A stretch of DNA of 64,000 nucleotides from Mucilaginibacter dorajii (GTDB taxonomy: Bacteria > Bacteroidota > Bacteroidia > Sphingobacteriales > Sphingobacteriaceae): NCBI RefSeq assembly GCF_024808255.1, contig NZ_JANTYS010000015.1:120056-184055 (forward strand), given 5' to 3'. Positions 43,913 through 52,251 of the stretch are shown here, in pieces. The notes under the pieces are model-generated. The model did no database searches, was not told the DNA's origin, and worked only from the letters and a program-made list of their open reading frames with translations. A program made the translations under genes and the position numbers. Numbering within the stretch: position 1 is the first letter of the stretch; every line of letters begins with the position of its first letter.

Positions 43913-44371
43913 ATGAATAACCACATACTTAATCATTTACCGTATAAATCAACATTCCGTTTTATTGACAACATTACATCATTAAACGAGAATGGGGTTA
44001 CCGGTGATTTTACCTTAAAACAGGATGCCTTTTTTTACGAGGATCATTTTGAGGGTAACCCTGTTACCCCGGGTGTGATCATTACCGAAATTATGGCCCA
44101 GATAGGCCTGGTGGTATTGGGCATTTTCCTGATTATGAAAGAGCCGGGCAGAGAATTGTCAACCGATCCATCTTTATACCCGGTGCTTACCTCAACCGAT
44201 GTTTCTTTTTACAAGATGGTTTTACCGGGTCAAAAAGTTACCGTTATTTCTAAAAAACAATATTTTCGTTTCGGTAAGCTTAAATGCACTGTCGAAATGT
44301 TGAATAGCTCAAAAGAAATTGTTGCCCGCGGTACATTTGCCGGTATTATTAAACATATTGATTTAAAATGA
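43913..44371 (+). CDS. Hot-dog 3-hydroxyacyl-ACP dehydratase (FabZ-like)
   Basis: A 152-residue hot-dog fold protein. LPYKSTFRFIDNI corresponds to LPHRxPFLLVD of FabZ, and DHFEGNPVTPGVIITEIMAQ holds the catalytic His and Glu. It removes water from 3-hydroxyacyl-ACP to give the enoyl-ACP, which either the reductase at 43078 or DarB could use. It is 19 bp after the reductase gene and overlaps the next ketosynthase gene by 4 bp (ATGA). Confidence 0.85.
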   Translation: MNNHILNHLPYKSTFRFIDNITSLNENGVTGDFTLKQDAFFYEDHFEGNPVTPGVIITEIMAQIGLVVLGIFLIMKEPGRELSTDPSLYPVLTSTDVSFYKMVLPGQKVTVISKKQYFRFGKLKCTVEMLNSSKEIVARGTFAGIIKHIDLK

Positions 44372-45669
44372 GCAGGCGCGTTGTAGTTACGGGAATGGGC
44401 GTGATATCGCCAAATGGGATAGGGGTAAGCGCGTTTCTTAATGCTATACAAAACGGGGTATCGGGCATTAAATTTATACCTTTGTATGAAGAGCTAAAGT
44501 TTAGCTGCCAGGTTGCGGGCAAGCCAGATTTTGTACTGGAAGACTTAAAAACTAAAAACTACATTTCTGAAGTTACCTTTCATGGTTTAAAAGGAACCAA
44601 TATAGGCTACGGCTTAATGGCTGCGCTTGATGCCTGGGCCGATGCAGGCAACACTTACGATACCGAAGAAACCCGTTGGGAAACCGGCTGCATTTTTGGC
44701 AACAGTGTATCTGATACCGAAGCCATGAAAAACGTAATAACCCGGGTTGATAACAAAGAAGTAAAAAAATTAGGATCACGCGTGGTTGAGCAGGCTATGA
44801 ACAGCGGCGTTACCTCCTATGTGTCTGGCCGATTAGGCCTGGGCAATAAGGTAATCACCAATTCGGCTGCCTGCGCAACGGGAACACAGGCCATTTTAAT
44901 GGGGTATGAGGCTATTAAAGACGGCTATGCCAAACGGATGCTTGTGGGCAGCAGCGAGTATGTGGATACCTACGTATTTGGCTCGTTTGATTCTATGCGC
45001 GTACTATCCCGTAAATTTAATGATCAGCCTGAAAAAGCATCCCGGCCAATGAGCCTAACCGCCGGCGGTTTTGTTCCGGGATCGGGCGCGGCAGCTTTGG
45101 TCTTGGAGGACCTTGAATTTGCCCTGGCCCGCGGCGCAAAAATTTATGCCGAGGTATTAGGGGGTAACACCAATAGCGGAGGCCAGCGTGCAGGCGGATC
45201 TATGACGGCTGCCAATCCCAAAGGCGTTATCCGGTGTATTGAGGAATCGATAGCAAACGCCAAAATCAATCCGAACGATATTGACCTGATAAGTGGCCAC
45301 CTTACTGCTACCAATGCCGATATGCAGGAAATTCAAAACTGGTGCCAGGCCCTGGGCCGCTCGGGGGCCGGCTTCCCGGTGATGAACTCCCTTAAATCCA
45401 TGATAGGCCATTGTTTAAGTGCCGCGGGCTCTATCGAATCTGTGGCATCAATATTGCAAATTGTACATGGTTTTGTGCATCCAAATATCAACATGGATGA
45501 TCCAAATCCACAAATAAGCGACTACATCAGCATGAATTGCCTACCCACAACCATGCTGAAAAAAGATATCAATATTGTTGCAAAAGCTAACTTTGGCTTT
45601 GGCGACGTTAATTCCTGCTTAATATTTTCTAAATTTAACCCTAATGACACGACAAGAAATTTTAACTGA
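44368..45669 (+). CDS. Beta-ketoacyl-ACP synthase II (cluster KS 2)
   Basis: A 433-residue FabF-like condensing enzyme with the active-site Cys in NSAACATGTQAI, a His in SGHLTATNAD (a variant of HGTGT), and a His in IGHCLSAAGS. It appears active. It is flanked by the dehydratase (4-bp overlap) and ACP 2 (26-bp overlap), so it probably elongates the chain carried by that ACP. It is distinct from KS 1 on the minus strand and does not have its own chain length factor. Confidence 0.88.
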   Translation: MSRRVVVTGMGVISPNGIGVSAFLNAIQNGVSGIKFIPLYEELKFSCQVAGKPDFVLEDLKTKNYISEVTFHGLKGTNIGYGLMAALDAWADAGNTYDTEETRWETGCIFGNSVSDTEAMKNVITRVDNKEVKKLGSRVVEQAMNSGVTSYVSGRLGLGNKVITNSAACATGTQAILMGYEAIKDGYAKRMLVGSSEYVDTYVFGSFDSMRVLSRKFNDQPEKASRPMSLTAGGFVPGSGAAALVLEDLEFALARGAKIYAEVLGGNTNSGGQRAGGSMTAANPKGVIRCIEESIANAKINPNDIDLISGHLTATNADMQEIQNWCQALGRSGAGFPVMNSLKSMIGHCLSAAGSIESVASILQIVHGFVHPNINMDDPNPQISDYISMNCLPTTMLKKDINIVAKANFGFGDVNSCLIFSKFNPNDTTRNFN

Positions 45670-45901
45670 ACTAAAAAAGGTTTTATCGCCATACACACTT
45701 GAGAAAGAAGCACTGGCCAACATTGACGAAAGCACCAACCTTATTACCGACCTGAAAATTAATTCAGCTAATCTTGTTGACATCATCATTGACGCCGAAA
45801 GCAAATACAACATTGAGATAGATTATGATGCTGCCGATAAAATGGTAAACGTTGGCGGTTGTATTGATGTAATAGAAGAGAAGACCAACCAGCAAATATG
45901 A
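45644..45901 (+). CDS. Acyl carrier protein (cluster ACP 2)
   Basis: An 85-residue ACP-like protein. The expected attachment Ser lies in LKINSANLVDIIIDAE, where Asn replaces the usual Asp before Ser. The fold pattern (ESTNLITDL ... YNIEIDYDAADKM) fits. Its first 26 bp overlap KS 2 and its end overlaps the phosphopantetheinyl transferase gene by 4 bp, so KS, carrier and activator are made together. Confidence 0.83.
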   Translation: MTRQEILTELKKVLSPYTLEKEALANIDESTNLITDLKINSANLVDIIIDAESKYNIEIDYDAADKMVNVGGCIDVIEEKTNQQI

Positions 45902-46569
45902 TTGAAAGTGCCGGTAATGATATTATAGACCTTGCAGCAATAAATACCGAACGTACAAAAGAGCAAAGGTTTTATACAAAATTCATTACCGGTACCGAAA
46001 CATCACTTTACAGCTCCCCCCCATTGGCTGCTTTACCCTTTGAGTTTTTTGTGTGGATGTTATGGTCGATAAAAGAATCGGTTTATAAATTCATGCAACG
46101 GCATCAGCCAGATCTGGTGTTTTCTCCCTCAAAAATTGTCATTACGCAAATAGCGCCATCAGTAAATTCGCTTTTAACTGTCCCTGAATTAATAGTTGAA
46201 GCACTGGGCTTTAGCAATAGAAACGTTTACAATAGTAAGATAACTTTTGATACAGAGGTATTTTACGCAAACACTATGATCACGGCAGGATATATCTATA
46301 CGGTAGCTAATGATCAAAACAATTTTGATCATCTATACTGGGGTGTTCAACAAATCCCGCAAAGCGATCCATCTTCTCAATCCCGGGAAGTGCGCAAATT
46401 CGTCCTCAATAAATTGGCATCAGTTATTGACAAAGGCAATCTTAGTATAGTTAAAAACCAGGCTGGCTGCCCTATATTGTTTAGCGGTACGGCAATGGTA
46501 AATCAGCCAATTTCATTGGCACATCACGGGTATTACGTAGCCTATGCCTTCCCTAAAAATGGCATCTAA
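45898..46569 (+). CDS. 4'-phosphopantetheinyl transferase
   Basis: A 223-residue AcpS-like transferase that adds the phosphopantetheine arm to carrier proteins. The magnesium motif GNDIIDL (Asp) near residue 6 and the signature WSIKESVYKFM (Lys-Glu and Lys) near residue 62 are present. A C-terminal extension with ISLAHHGYYVAYAF resembles the SHxG region of the Sfp type. The dedicated gene at the end of the operon implies that the cluster ACPs need their own activator. Last gene of the cluster. Confidence 0.85.
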   Translation: MIESAGNDIIDLAAINTERTKEQRFYTKFITGTETSLYSSPPLAALPFEFFVWMLWSIKESVYKFMQRHQPDLVFSPSKIVITQIAPSVNSLLTVPELIVEALGFSNRNVYNSKITFDTEVFYANTMITAGYIYTVANDQNNFDHLYWGVQQIPQSDPSSQSREVRKFVLNKLASVIDKGNLSIVKNQAGCPILFSGTAMVNQPISLAHHGYYVAYAFPKNGI

Positions 46570-46702
46570 AAGACGCTCACTAACTGTTGCGCTGGTAACA
46601 TTTAAATACAGTCGCACGTAAAACGGTAAATAATTATCCATTGGTTATGGACGACCAACTTTTGGCCCCTGCAATCCGTAAAACCTGTGGCGATATCCAA
46701 AT

Positions 46703-47572
46703 ATGAGACTACCTGTTAAATTGTTACTGCTGTTTTTAGGTTTACTGGCCGTAGGGTTTGGGTTTTACGTTAATCGAAGGTACTCACTCGAAAAAAGGTA
46801 TGTTTCCGCTCCCGAAAAGAAGCATAAAAACAATATTTTAAGAGTAGGTATCATTGGCGATAGCTGGGCAAGCGGCACATCGTTGGATACCATCATGACA
46901 GATGAGTTTTTAAGGCGGGGCATTAAAACCGAGATCATATCTTTTGGTGAACCTGAAGCCAAAACTAAAGACATTTATGATAACCTTTATGCCAATCCAG
47001 GCACGCCGTACTCCAGCAGTGAAATTTTGCACCATAACCTTGATTATTGTGTGATCCTGGCCGGTACAAGCGATGCATCGGGAGAAATGGGTGCCAAGTT
47101 TTATGCCTATTACTGCACCCTTATCATTGATGATCTGCTTAAAGATAAAATCGAGCCTGTATTTGTTACCATGCCGGAGTTTGGTCTTAGAGAGGCAGAA
47201 GATAGCTTAGGGGTGTTAAAAAAAGTACGTAACGAGGTAGGTTCATTAATTATTGATAATGGCAGTACCGGCACCTTAGATGACTACCGTAAACAGATAA
47301 ATGAGGTACTAAAAGATACCCACCTGAAGGATTCGGCTATAGTGGTGCCTTTTAATTTGGTGTGTGATAATTATCAGAAACATAAGATATTGTACCGTAA
47401 CAACAGTCATCTTTCCATCGCTGGCAAGCAAAAGATGGGTCGAATAATTGTCCAATATATCCTTGATAAAATGCACAAGAGCGACTCGCAGCCTGCGCAA
47501 CCGGGAGGAACAGGTTCGGCAAATATTGTGAGTTCAACACCCGCGGCAGCTGCAAAGCGATCAGGAAGTTAA
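46703..47572 (+). CDS. SGNH/GDSL-like hydrolase with N-terminal membrane anchor
   Basis: A 289-residue protein with one N-terminal helix (PVKLLLLFLGLLAVGFGFYV). The block I motif is IGDSWASG (Ser nucleophile). A further block is VILAGTSDASG, and the C-terminal block is YRNNSHLSIAG, where Asn stands in the place of the usual Asp of DxxH. The last 30 residues are low complexity (PAQPGGTGSAN). Likely an extracytoplasmic esterase or acetyl hydrolase; reduced activity is possible. It is 133 bp after the resorcinol cluster and might or might not belong with it. Confidence 0.72.
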   Translation: MRLPVKLLLLFLGLLAVGFGFYVNRRYSLEKRYVSAPEKKHKNNILRVGIIGDSWASGTSLDTIMTDEFLRRGIKTEIISFGEPEAKTKDIYDNLYANPGTPYSSSEILHHNLDYCVILAGTSDASGEMGAKFYAYYCTLIIDDLLKDKIEPVFVTMPEFGLREAEDSLGVLKKVRNEVGSLIIDNGSTGTLDDYRKQINEVLKDTHLKDSAIVVPFNLVCDNYQKHKILYRNNSHLSIAGKQKMGRIIVQYILDKMHKSDSQPAQPGGTGSANIVSSTPAAAAKRSGS

Positions 47573-47590
47573 CGATTTAAGGTCGATTTT

Positions 47591-47672
47591 AATATCGAAC
47601 ACGGGACATCTAATGTTGAATAATGAAGTTAAATCTTCGGTGTTGGACATTCGGAATTCATTATTCGATATT
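47591..47672. repeat. Inverted repeat between convergent genes
   Basis: AATATCGAA (47591-47599) and TTCGATATT (47664-47672) bound an 82-bp element that also holds a second inverted pair, GAATAATGAA and TTCATTATTC. It is MITE-remnant-like and may terminate the gene at 46703. Confidence 0.5.
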
Positions 47673-47697
47673 ATTGCTACTTCTGTTTTTTCTCAAC

Positions 47698-48180
47698 TTA
47701 ATGAGCTAAGGCCTCGATCTTTTTAATATCCCTATAACAAATATAAAGTGGGATAAATCCAAAAATGCCGAAGCAACAATCAATACAGCGCCAGTAAACA
47801 GGGATCCCACGGATAGGGCCGGCTATAAATGCCAAAGGAAATACCATAACGCAGGCAATCATCCCAAACTCAATAACCCAGATGTTTTTAACAGGATCCC
47901 GCAGCGGGCCAATAAAAACGGTAGCTATCACCAGGTGACCAAAAGCCAGCCAATCTGTACCGTAGCTTAAATAAGGATAGTTTTGATTGGTGGTTTTAAC
48001 AGCCGTATAAACTGCAGTGATCCAACTGTGCATAAACGACGGGAATACATCAGCATGTGCAGCCATAAAAGCCAGCTCGGTTTCAATAGGGAACGCAGTA
48101 ACGCCGCTTAATACCAAGCCGATAATAAATACAATAACCCAGGTTTTTACCTTTTTACGCAGTTGTGATTCGGTTTTCAT
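47698..48180 (-). CDS. Four-helix membrane protein of unknown function
   Basis: A 160-residue protein with four predicted membrane helices (about residues 14-30, 77-92, 100-120 and 132-148). A short aromatic motif, YPYLSYGTDWLAFGH, precedes the second. No family was recognised. It is monocistronic, divergent from the phosphotransferase gene and convergent with the SGNH gene. Confidence 0.65.
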   Translation of the reverse strand: MKTESQLRKKVKTWVIVFIIGLVLSGVTAFPIETELAFMAAHADVFPSFMHSWITAVYTAVKTTNQNYPYLSYGTDWLAFGHLVIATVFIGPLRDPVKNIWVIEFGMIACVMVFPLAFIAGPIRGIPVYWRCIDCCFGIFGFIPLYICYRDIKKIEALAH

Positions 48181-48369
48181 AATGGGCTGAATTTAAAGAT
48201 TTGTTTAAACAAATCTGGCGTTTTTAGATGCTAAAAACCGGCGGGCGCATATGAGGTTAACGCAAAAAGTAAATGTAAAGTACGCCCGAAAAAATATAGT
48301 TACAAAAGCTATTTATCCTGCAAATCCGTAAATATATTTGGTTAACAAGCTCAATTTCAAGCCTGCTTT

Positions 48370-49362
48370 ATGATCCCCGAAAACAAAAAGAAAGCCGTGG
48401 CCCATGCTTTGCAATCAACCTTTGGCGTCAACGAATTTGATGAGATCCACGAACTTACCGCAGGCCTTTCATCGGCCCTGGTTTTCAAAATTATTATCGA
48501 TAGTAAGCCTTATCTACTTCGTATAATTACCCGCACGGATGCCATGGCCGATCCTACGCACGAGTATATCTGTATGAAAGCAGCAGCCGAAACCGGAATT
48601 GCCCCAAAGGTTTGGTATGCCAATGTGGATGAAAGAATTTCGATCATTGATTTTGTAGAAGCAAAGCCTTTTCCAATTACTGAGGCTAAAGTTAAAATGC
48701 CGGATTTGCTGAAGCGGTTACATACCCTGCCTCCTTTTCCATTCCGCATCAACTACCTGGATAAGATGGATGAGTTTGTCGCCAGATTTAGGGAAGCAAA
48801 GATGATCCCAGGGAAATTGGCCACGGGAATATTTGATGCCTATGCAAAAATTAAAGAAGTATATCCGCGAGATAGCCACGATTGGGTAGCTTGCCATAAC
48901 GATCTTAAACCAGAGAACACGCTGTTTGATGGAGAACGCGTTTGGCTGGTTGACTGGGAAGCTGCCTTTTTAAACGATCCTTACCTCGATCTCGCCATAT
49001 CGGCAAGTTTTATAGTAGGGAATGATGCAGAGGAAAGGGACTACCTTAAGGTATATTTTGGCAAAGAGGCCGACAATTATCAGCATGCCCGTTTTTTCCT
49101 GATGCGCCAGCTGCTTCACCTGTTTTATACGGTAGTATTTATGCAATTGGGTAAAGCACCGGATAAGCCGTTAGATTTTAATATACCGCTACCCGGTTTC
49201 CGGGAATATCACGACCTGATCTGGGCGGGCAATGTTAGCCTGGCAAATGCAGACAACAAACTGTTATATGCCCACGTTCATATGGAGCAGCTTCGGCGTA
49301 ATTTGAGGCTGAAGCGTTTTGAGGATTCGTTGCTAATTGTTTCTAAAGGCGCGGAAGGTTAG
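48370..49362 (+). CDS. Aminoglycoside phosphotransferase/choline kinase-like enzyme
   Basis: A 330-residue protein of the APH/choline-kinase superfamily. The catalytic loop is CHNDLKPENTLF (Asp near residue 178) and the metal-binding motif is WLVDWEAAF; a nucleotide-binding stretch ELTAGLSSALVFKI is at the N-terminus. Such enzymes phosphorylate small hydroxyl compounds such as choline, ethanolamine, sugars or homoserine, and the substrate is not evident. It is a single gene followed by a long intergenic region. Confidence 0.82.
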   Translation: MIPENKKKAVAHALQSTFGVNEFDEIHELTAGLSSALVFKIIIDSKPYLLRIITRTDAMADPTHEYICMKAAAETGIAPKVWYANVDERISIIDFVEAKPFPITEAKVKMPDLLKRLHTLPPFPFRINYLDKMDEFVARFREAKMIPGKLATGIFDAYAKIKEVYPRDSHDWVACHNDLKPENTLFDGERVWLVDWEAAFLNDPYLDLAISASFIVGNDAEERDYLKVYFGKEADNYQHARFFLMRQLLHLFYTVVFMQLGKAPDKPLDFNIPLPGFREYHDLIWAGNVSLANADNKLLYAHVHMEQLRRNLRLKRFEDSLLIVSKGAEG

Positions 49363-49513
49363 CCATTCATCTACCAGCGAAATCCCTTTCACCCACCTGT
49401 AATGAATTCGTGTTATCTTAAGGCACCTTTTTTGAGTTAGACACGAATGCCCGCCGACCCGGTTACAATTTAATCGAATTTCACGAATTTTGGAATTGAT
49501 CGATAGCACAAAT

Positions 49514-49724
49514 CAGGGCAAACGCATCTAAATAATTAACGGGGATAAGCTGTTATTTAATAATAGGTAACAGGTACAAATATTTGGATGCGCCTACATT
49601 GCACCATGCATCAGTTTAGTGTTAACCTTGCTAAAATATAAAACATTGATTATTAGATAATTATAATGTATTTTACCTGAAATATGTTAAGTTATGTTAA
49701 CCCTGGTTAGATGCATTTGCCCTG
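49514..49724. repeat. MITE-like dispersed repeat, short copy
   Basis: A 211-bp element of the same family as 10607-10899. Left end CAGGGCAAACGCATCTAAA, right end TTAGATGCATTTGCCCTG (one mismatch in the TIR). The interior matches the long copy except for a deletion of about 80 bp and scattered changes. It is in the 814-bp gap before the CLC gene; the rest of that gap holds the fluoride riboswitch region (below) and nothing else that I can identify. Confidence 0.78.
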
Positions 49725-49890
49725 CAGCACAAGTTAAAATGTGATTGAAAAAATCGTGAAATTAGCTATAATCTATTTTACGGGCGTTTAAATTCGTGTT
49801 TACTCAACTCCCAACTTGTGAGAAAATAAAGTTTAATATTAAAAGCGATTTCCCTTATTCATCTACGGGACTCAGGTTCGAAACTTTTTT

Positions 49891-49898
49891 TATATTTG
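49891..49898 (+). promoter_or_regulatory. Promoter -7 box of the fluoride-responsive gene
   Basis: TATATTTG matches TAnnTTTG. It places the transcript start a few bases before the riboswitch aptamer, as expected. No clear -33 TTG was found at the correct distance. Confidence 0.55.
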
Positions 49899-49900
49899 TA

Positions 49901-49956
49901 TCAAAGGAAATGGTGTCTTCCTACTTAACCGCCCTAAAAAGCTGATGGCGCCTACA
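49901..49956 (+). ncRNA. Fluoride riboswitch (crcB motif)
   Basis: The sequence follows the crcB aptamer pattern: GGAAATGGTGTCTTCC, then ACTTAACCGCC, then a short loop and AAGCTGATGGCGCCTAC. GGAA pairs with TTCC around ATGGTGTC; GGTGTC can pair with GGCGCC of the conserved GCTGATGGCGCCTAC segment, leaving AACCGCC for the pseudoknot. These are the conserved blocks known for this RNA. It stands 220 bases upstream of a CLC gene of the fluoride-exporting type, one of the classical genes under its control, and is followed directly by a terminator hairpin. Confidence 0.88.
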
Positions 49957-49960
49957 TTTA

Positions 49961-49996
49961 ATTAACCCGCGGATTTTATACCGCGCTAATTTTTTG
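49961..49996 (+). terminator. Terminator expression platform of the fluoride riboswitch
   Basis: ATTAaCCCGCGG and CCGCGCTAAT form a stem around ATTTTATA, followed by six T. It begins 5 bases after the aptamer. In the absence of fluoride this should stop transcription; ligand binding is expected to allow read-through to the CLC gene. Confidence 0.75.
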
Positions 49997-50176
49997 TAGG
50001 TGAATAATTTCAATATCCAAACACATTCAGGTACACCGGGCAATATCATATTGCATCGCTCCTGTTTTCCCAACTCTTTCGTGATCAAAGTAAGCTGCAT
50101 TCCCGCTTCTGCGCCGAAGAAGATTTGCCGCGTTCATAAATCATCGATTTTAAACTTAAATTAGCATCACCATAAA

Positions 50177-51553
50177 ATGAAAGATAAACTATTTCCGTCC
50201 GCTCATTTCCAGATCCTCAAATCGCTTTTAAGGTGGACTATCATCATCATTCCCATCGCTATAGCCATAGGCAGTATGGTAGCTTTATTTTTAGGGTTGC
50301 TTAACCTGGCTATTCATTTCAGGTTTAAACATACCTGGCTGTTATACCTTTTGCCCGTAGCCGGCGTAGGCATCCACTTTATTTATAAACTGGTTGGCAA
50401 AACATCTGAGAAAGGGAACAACCTTATCATCGACGAAATCCATCAGCCCGGGGGGGGCGTACCCAAACGCATGGCACCTATTGTGCTGCTTACTACAATC
50501 ATTACCCACCTGTTTGGTGGTTCGGCCGGACGCGAGGGTACGGCGGTGCAAATAGGTGGCAGTATTGCACAGGCCTTTGGCATATGGTTTAAACTTAATG
50601 AAATTGATACCCGCATTGTACTAACTGCCGGAATAGCCGCTGGTTTTGGAGCCGTATTTGGCACACCGTTAACAGGGGCCATATTTGCTGTGGAAGTGTT
50701 AATTATTGGCCGCATTCAATATAGTGCTTTGCTGCCCTGCTTAATAGCTGCCATTATTGCCGATGTTACGGTAGCTGCCTGGGGAATACATCATACACAA
50801 TACCATATAGCGGTTTTCACCGCTGTACCTCATTGGTTTTCGCAGTATACTACTTTTGATTTTGTGCTGTTGTTTAAGATCATTGTAGCATCGGTAGCGT
50901 TTGGCCTGGCCAGTTACCTTTTCGCCTTCCTGGTGCATGGTCTTAAATCATTTTTTGTGAAAAATATTCCCAAACAATGGCTTATCCCCATATTGGGAGG
51001 ATTGATCATTATTGGCCTCACGGCAATTATCGGCAAGCCCGATTACCTGAGCCTGGGTATCGATGCTGAACATGCGGGGGCTGTTACCATCCCATCGGCA
51101 TTTAATACTGCCGATGCTGATACCTGGAGCTGGCTCTGGAAAACCATTTATACCACGGTAACCCTTTCAACCGGCTTTAAAGGCGGCGAAGTTACGCCGC
51201 TGTTTTATATAGGCGCAACGTTAGGTAACACCTTATCTGTTTTAATGGATGCGCCGGTAAGCCTGTTTGCGGCCCTTGGCTTTATCGCTGTTTTTGCAGG
51301 CGCTACTAATACACCAATAGCCTGCACTTTTATGGGGATAGAACTTTTTGGCGGCCAGTATGCATTGTTCTTCGCCGTGGCTTGCTTTACGGCTTACTTT
51401 TTTAGCGGGCACTCGGGTATTTACGGTTCCCAACGTATCGGCATCTCAAAAACAGGTCAGGACGGCGTTGAGGAAACCCTATCTGAAGTCACAAAAGCAA
51501 GGCAAACCTATACCCGGCAAAAGCTGGAGAAATATAGGTTTAGGAAAGGGTAA
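50177..51553 (+). CDS. CLC-family fluoride/proton antiporter (CLC-F, EriC-F type)
   Basis: A 458-residue CLC-type membrane transporter with about ten hydrophobic helices. Visible motifs are GREGTAVQIGG (gating Glu), GFGAVFGTPLTGAIFAVE, GFKGGEVTPLFYIGATLG, and GNNLIIDEIHQPGGGVP in the place of the Ser-containing GSGIP of chloride types. From memory, this GNN-type change is found in the fluoride-selective CLC-F branch. With the fluoride riboswitch upstream, the best reading is an inner-membrane fluoride exporter protecting enolase and pyrophosphatase. Translation starts at ATG 50177. Confidence 0.88.
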   Translation: MKDKLFPSAHFQILKSLLRWTIIIIPIAIAIGSMVALFLGLLNLAIHFRFKHTWLLYLLPVAGVGIHFIYKLVGKTSEKGNNLIIDEIHQPGGGVPKRMAPIVLLTTIITHLFGGSAGREGTAVQIGGSIAQAFGIWFKLNEIDTRIVLTAGIAAGFGAVFGTPLTGAIFAVEVLIIGRIQYSALLPCLIAAIIADVTVAAWGIHHTQYHIAVFTAVPHWFSQYTTFDFVLLFKIIVASVAFGLASYLFAFLVHGLKSFFVKNIPKQWLIPILGGLIIIGLTAIIGKPDYLSLGIDAEHAGAVTIPSAFNTADADTWSWLWKTIYTTVTLSTGFKGGEVTPLFYIGATLGNTLSVLMDAPVSLFAALGFIAVFAGATNTPIACTFMGIELFGGQYALFFAVACFTAYFFSGHSGIYGSQRIGISKTGQDGVEETLSEVTKARQTYTRQKLEKYRFRKG

Positions 51554-51583
51554 GTAACAGAGTCTTCTAAAAGCCTTACGTTT

Positions 51584-51720
51584 TATGAGCACCCCGTAGG
51601 AGTGAAAACTTTGTAGCATATAAATCATGGATCTTTTGGGTGCCGTAGGTACACCACTTAATCCCTCCAATTTAACCTCACCATATCAAAATGATAACCA
51701 CCACCTTTCATTTTGATAGG
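51584..51720. repeat. Palindromic repeat remnants in the CLC downstream gap
   Basis: The stretch GAGCACCCCGTAGGAGTGAAAACTTTGTAG (51586 on) is, in reverse complement, close to CTACAAAGCTTTCACCCC at 21344. GGGTGCCGTAGGTAC follows at about 51640. Then TATCAAAATGA (51685 on) and TCATTTTGATA (about 51708) form an inverted pair. The rest of the 304-bp gap up to 51857 shows nothing that I can name. Confidence 0.5.
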
Positions 51721-51857
51721 CATTATAACATTAACAAGATTGGTTTTATGTGGGTTTTATGGTCTTTCGGTGTTTAAAAGCACTTTTATAGCCCCCAACC
51801 CCTTTTTGGCATGTATGTGGTAATGCCGCCTGTATATTCATTAAAAATTTAAATATC

Positions 51858-52040
51858 ATGGCAGCATTTTATATTGTGCTTGAGGTAATTGCTTTTATAG
51901 CAGTTATAGTTGTTCCGCTAAGTGGCCCTAAACGCGTTAAGAAACAAGCAGCCGCAACTGTTAGCAGCCTTGCGGTTACCGAAGAGGGTTACCTGGAACA
52001 ATTGGCAGGCAACCCGGCTCATCACTTACCGGTGCATTAA
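51858..52040 (+). CDS. Small single-helix membrane protein
   Basis: A 60-residue protein with one N-terminal hydrophobic helix (FYIVLEVIAFIAVIVVPL) and a basic stretch KRVKKQ, then a polar tail. It is supported as a real gene by the membrane topology (helix followed by positive residues) and by a strong terminator 27 bp after the stop. No family known. It may be a stress or membrane-associated microprotein. Confidence 0.5.
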   Translation: MAAFYIVLEVIAFIAVIVVPLSGPKRVKKQAAATVSSLAVTEEGYLEQLAGNPAHHLPVH

Positions 52041-52066
52041 TTATTAAAACCACTTAATTTGATAAG

Positions 52067-52097
52067 AAAAGCCTTTCATTTTGATAGGCTTTTTTTG
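52067..52097 (+). terminator. Rho-independent terminator after the small membrane gene
   Basis: AAAAGCCT and AGGCTTTT form a stem around TTCATTTTGAT, followed by a run of T. The same loop sequence CCTTTCATTTTGATAGG also occurs at about 51703-51720 upstream of the gene. Confidence 0.8.
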
Positions 52098-52251
52098 TGT
52101 ACCAAATATTTTTAACTAAATAAAATATTCATTTACACAGGCTAAACACCCAATTGGCCGCAGTCGGGCACATCGGGCATTCTTTTGGCATCGGGGTTTG
52201 TACAGTTATTAAAACGATTGACGCGAATAACTGAAATAACTCATAAAAGAA

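Noticed and set aside
33930..46569. A complete flexirubin/aryl polyene cluster
   Set aside because: Tyrosine ammonia-lyase, aryl-CoA/ACP ligase, MMPL exporter and glycosyl/acyltransferase genes are absent from both sides, so only the resorcinol part can be claimed.
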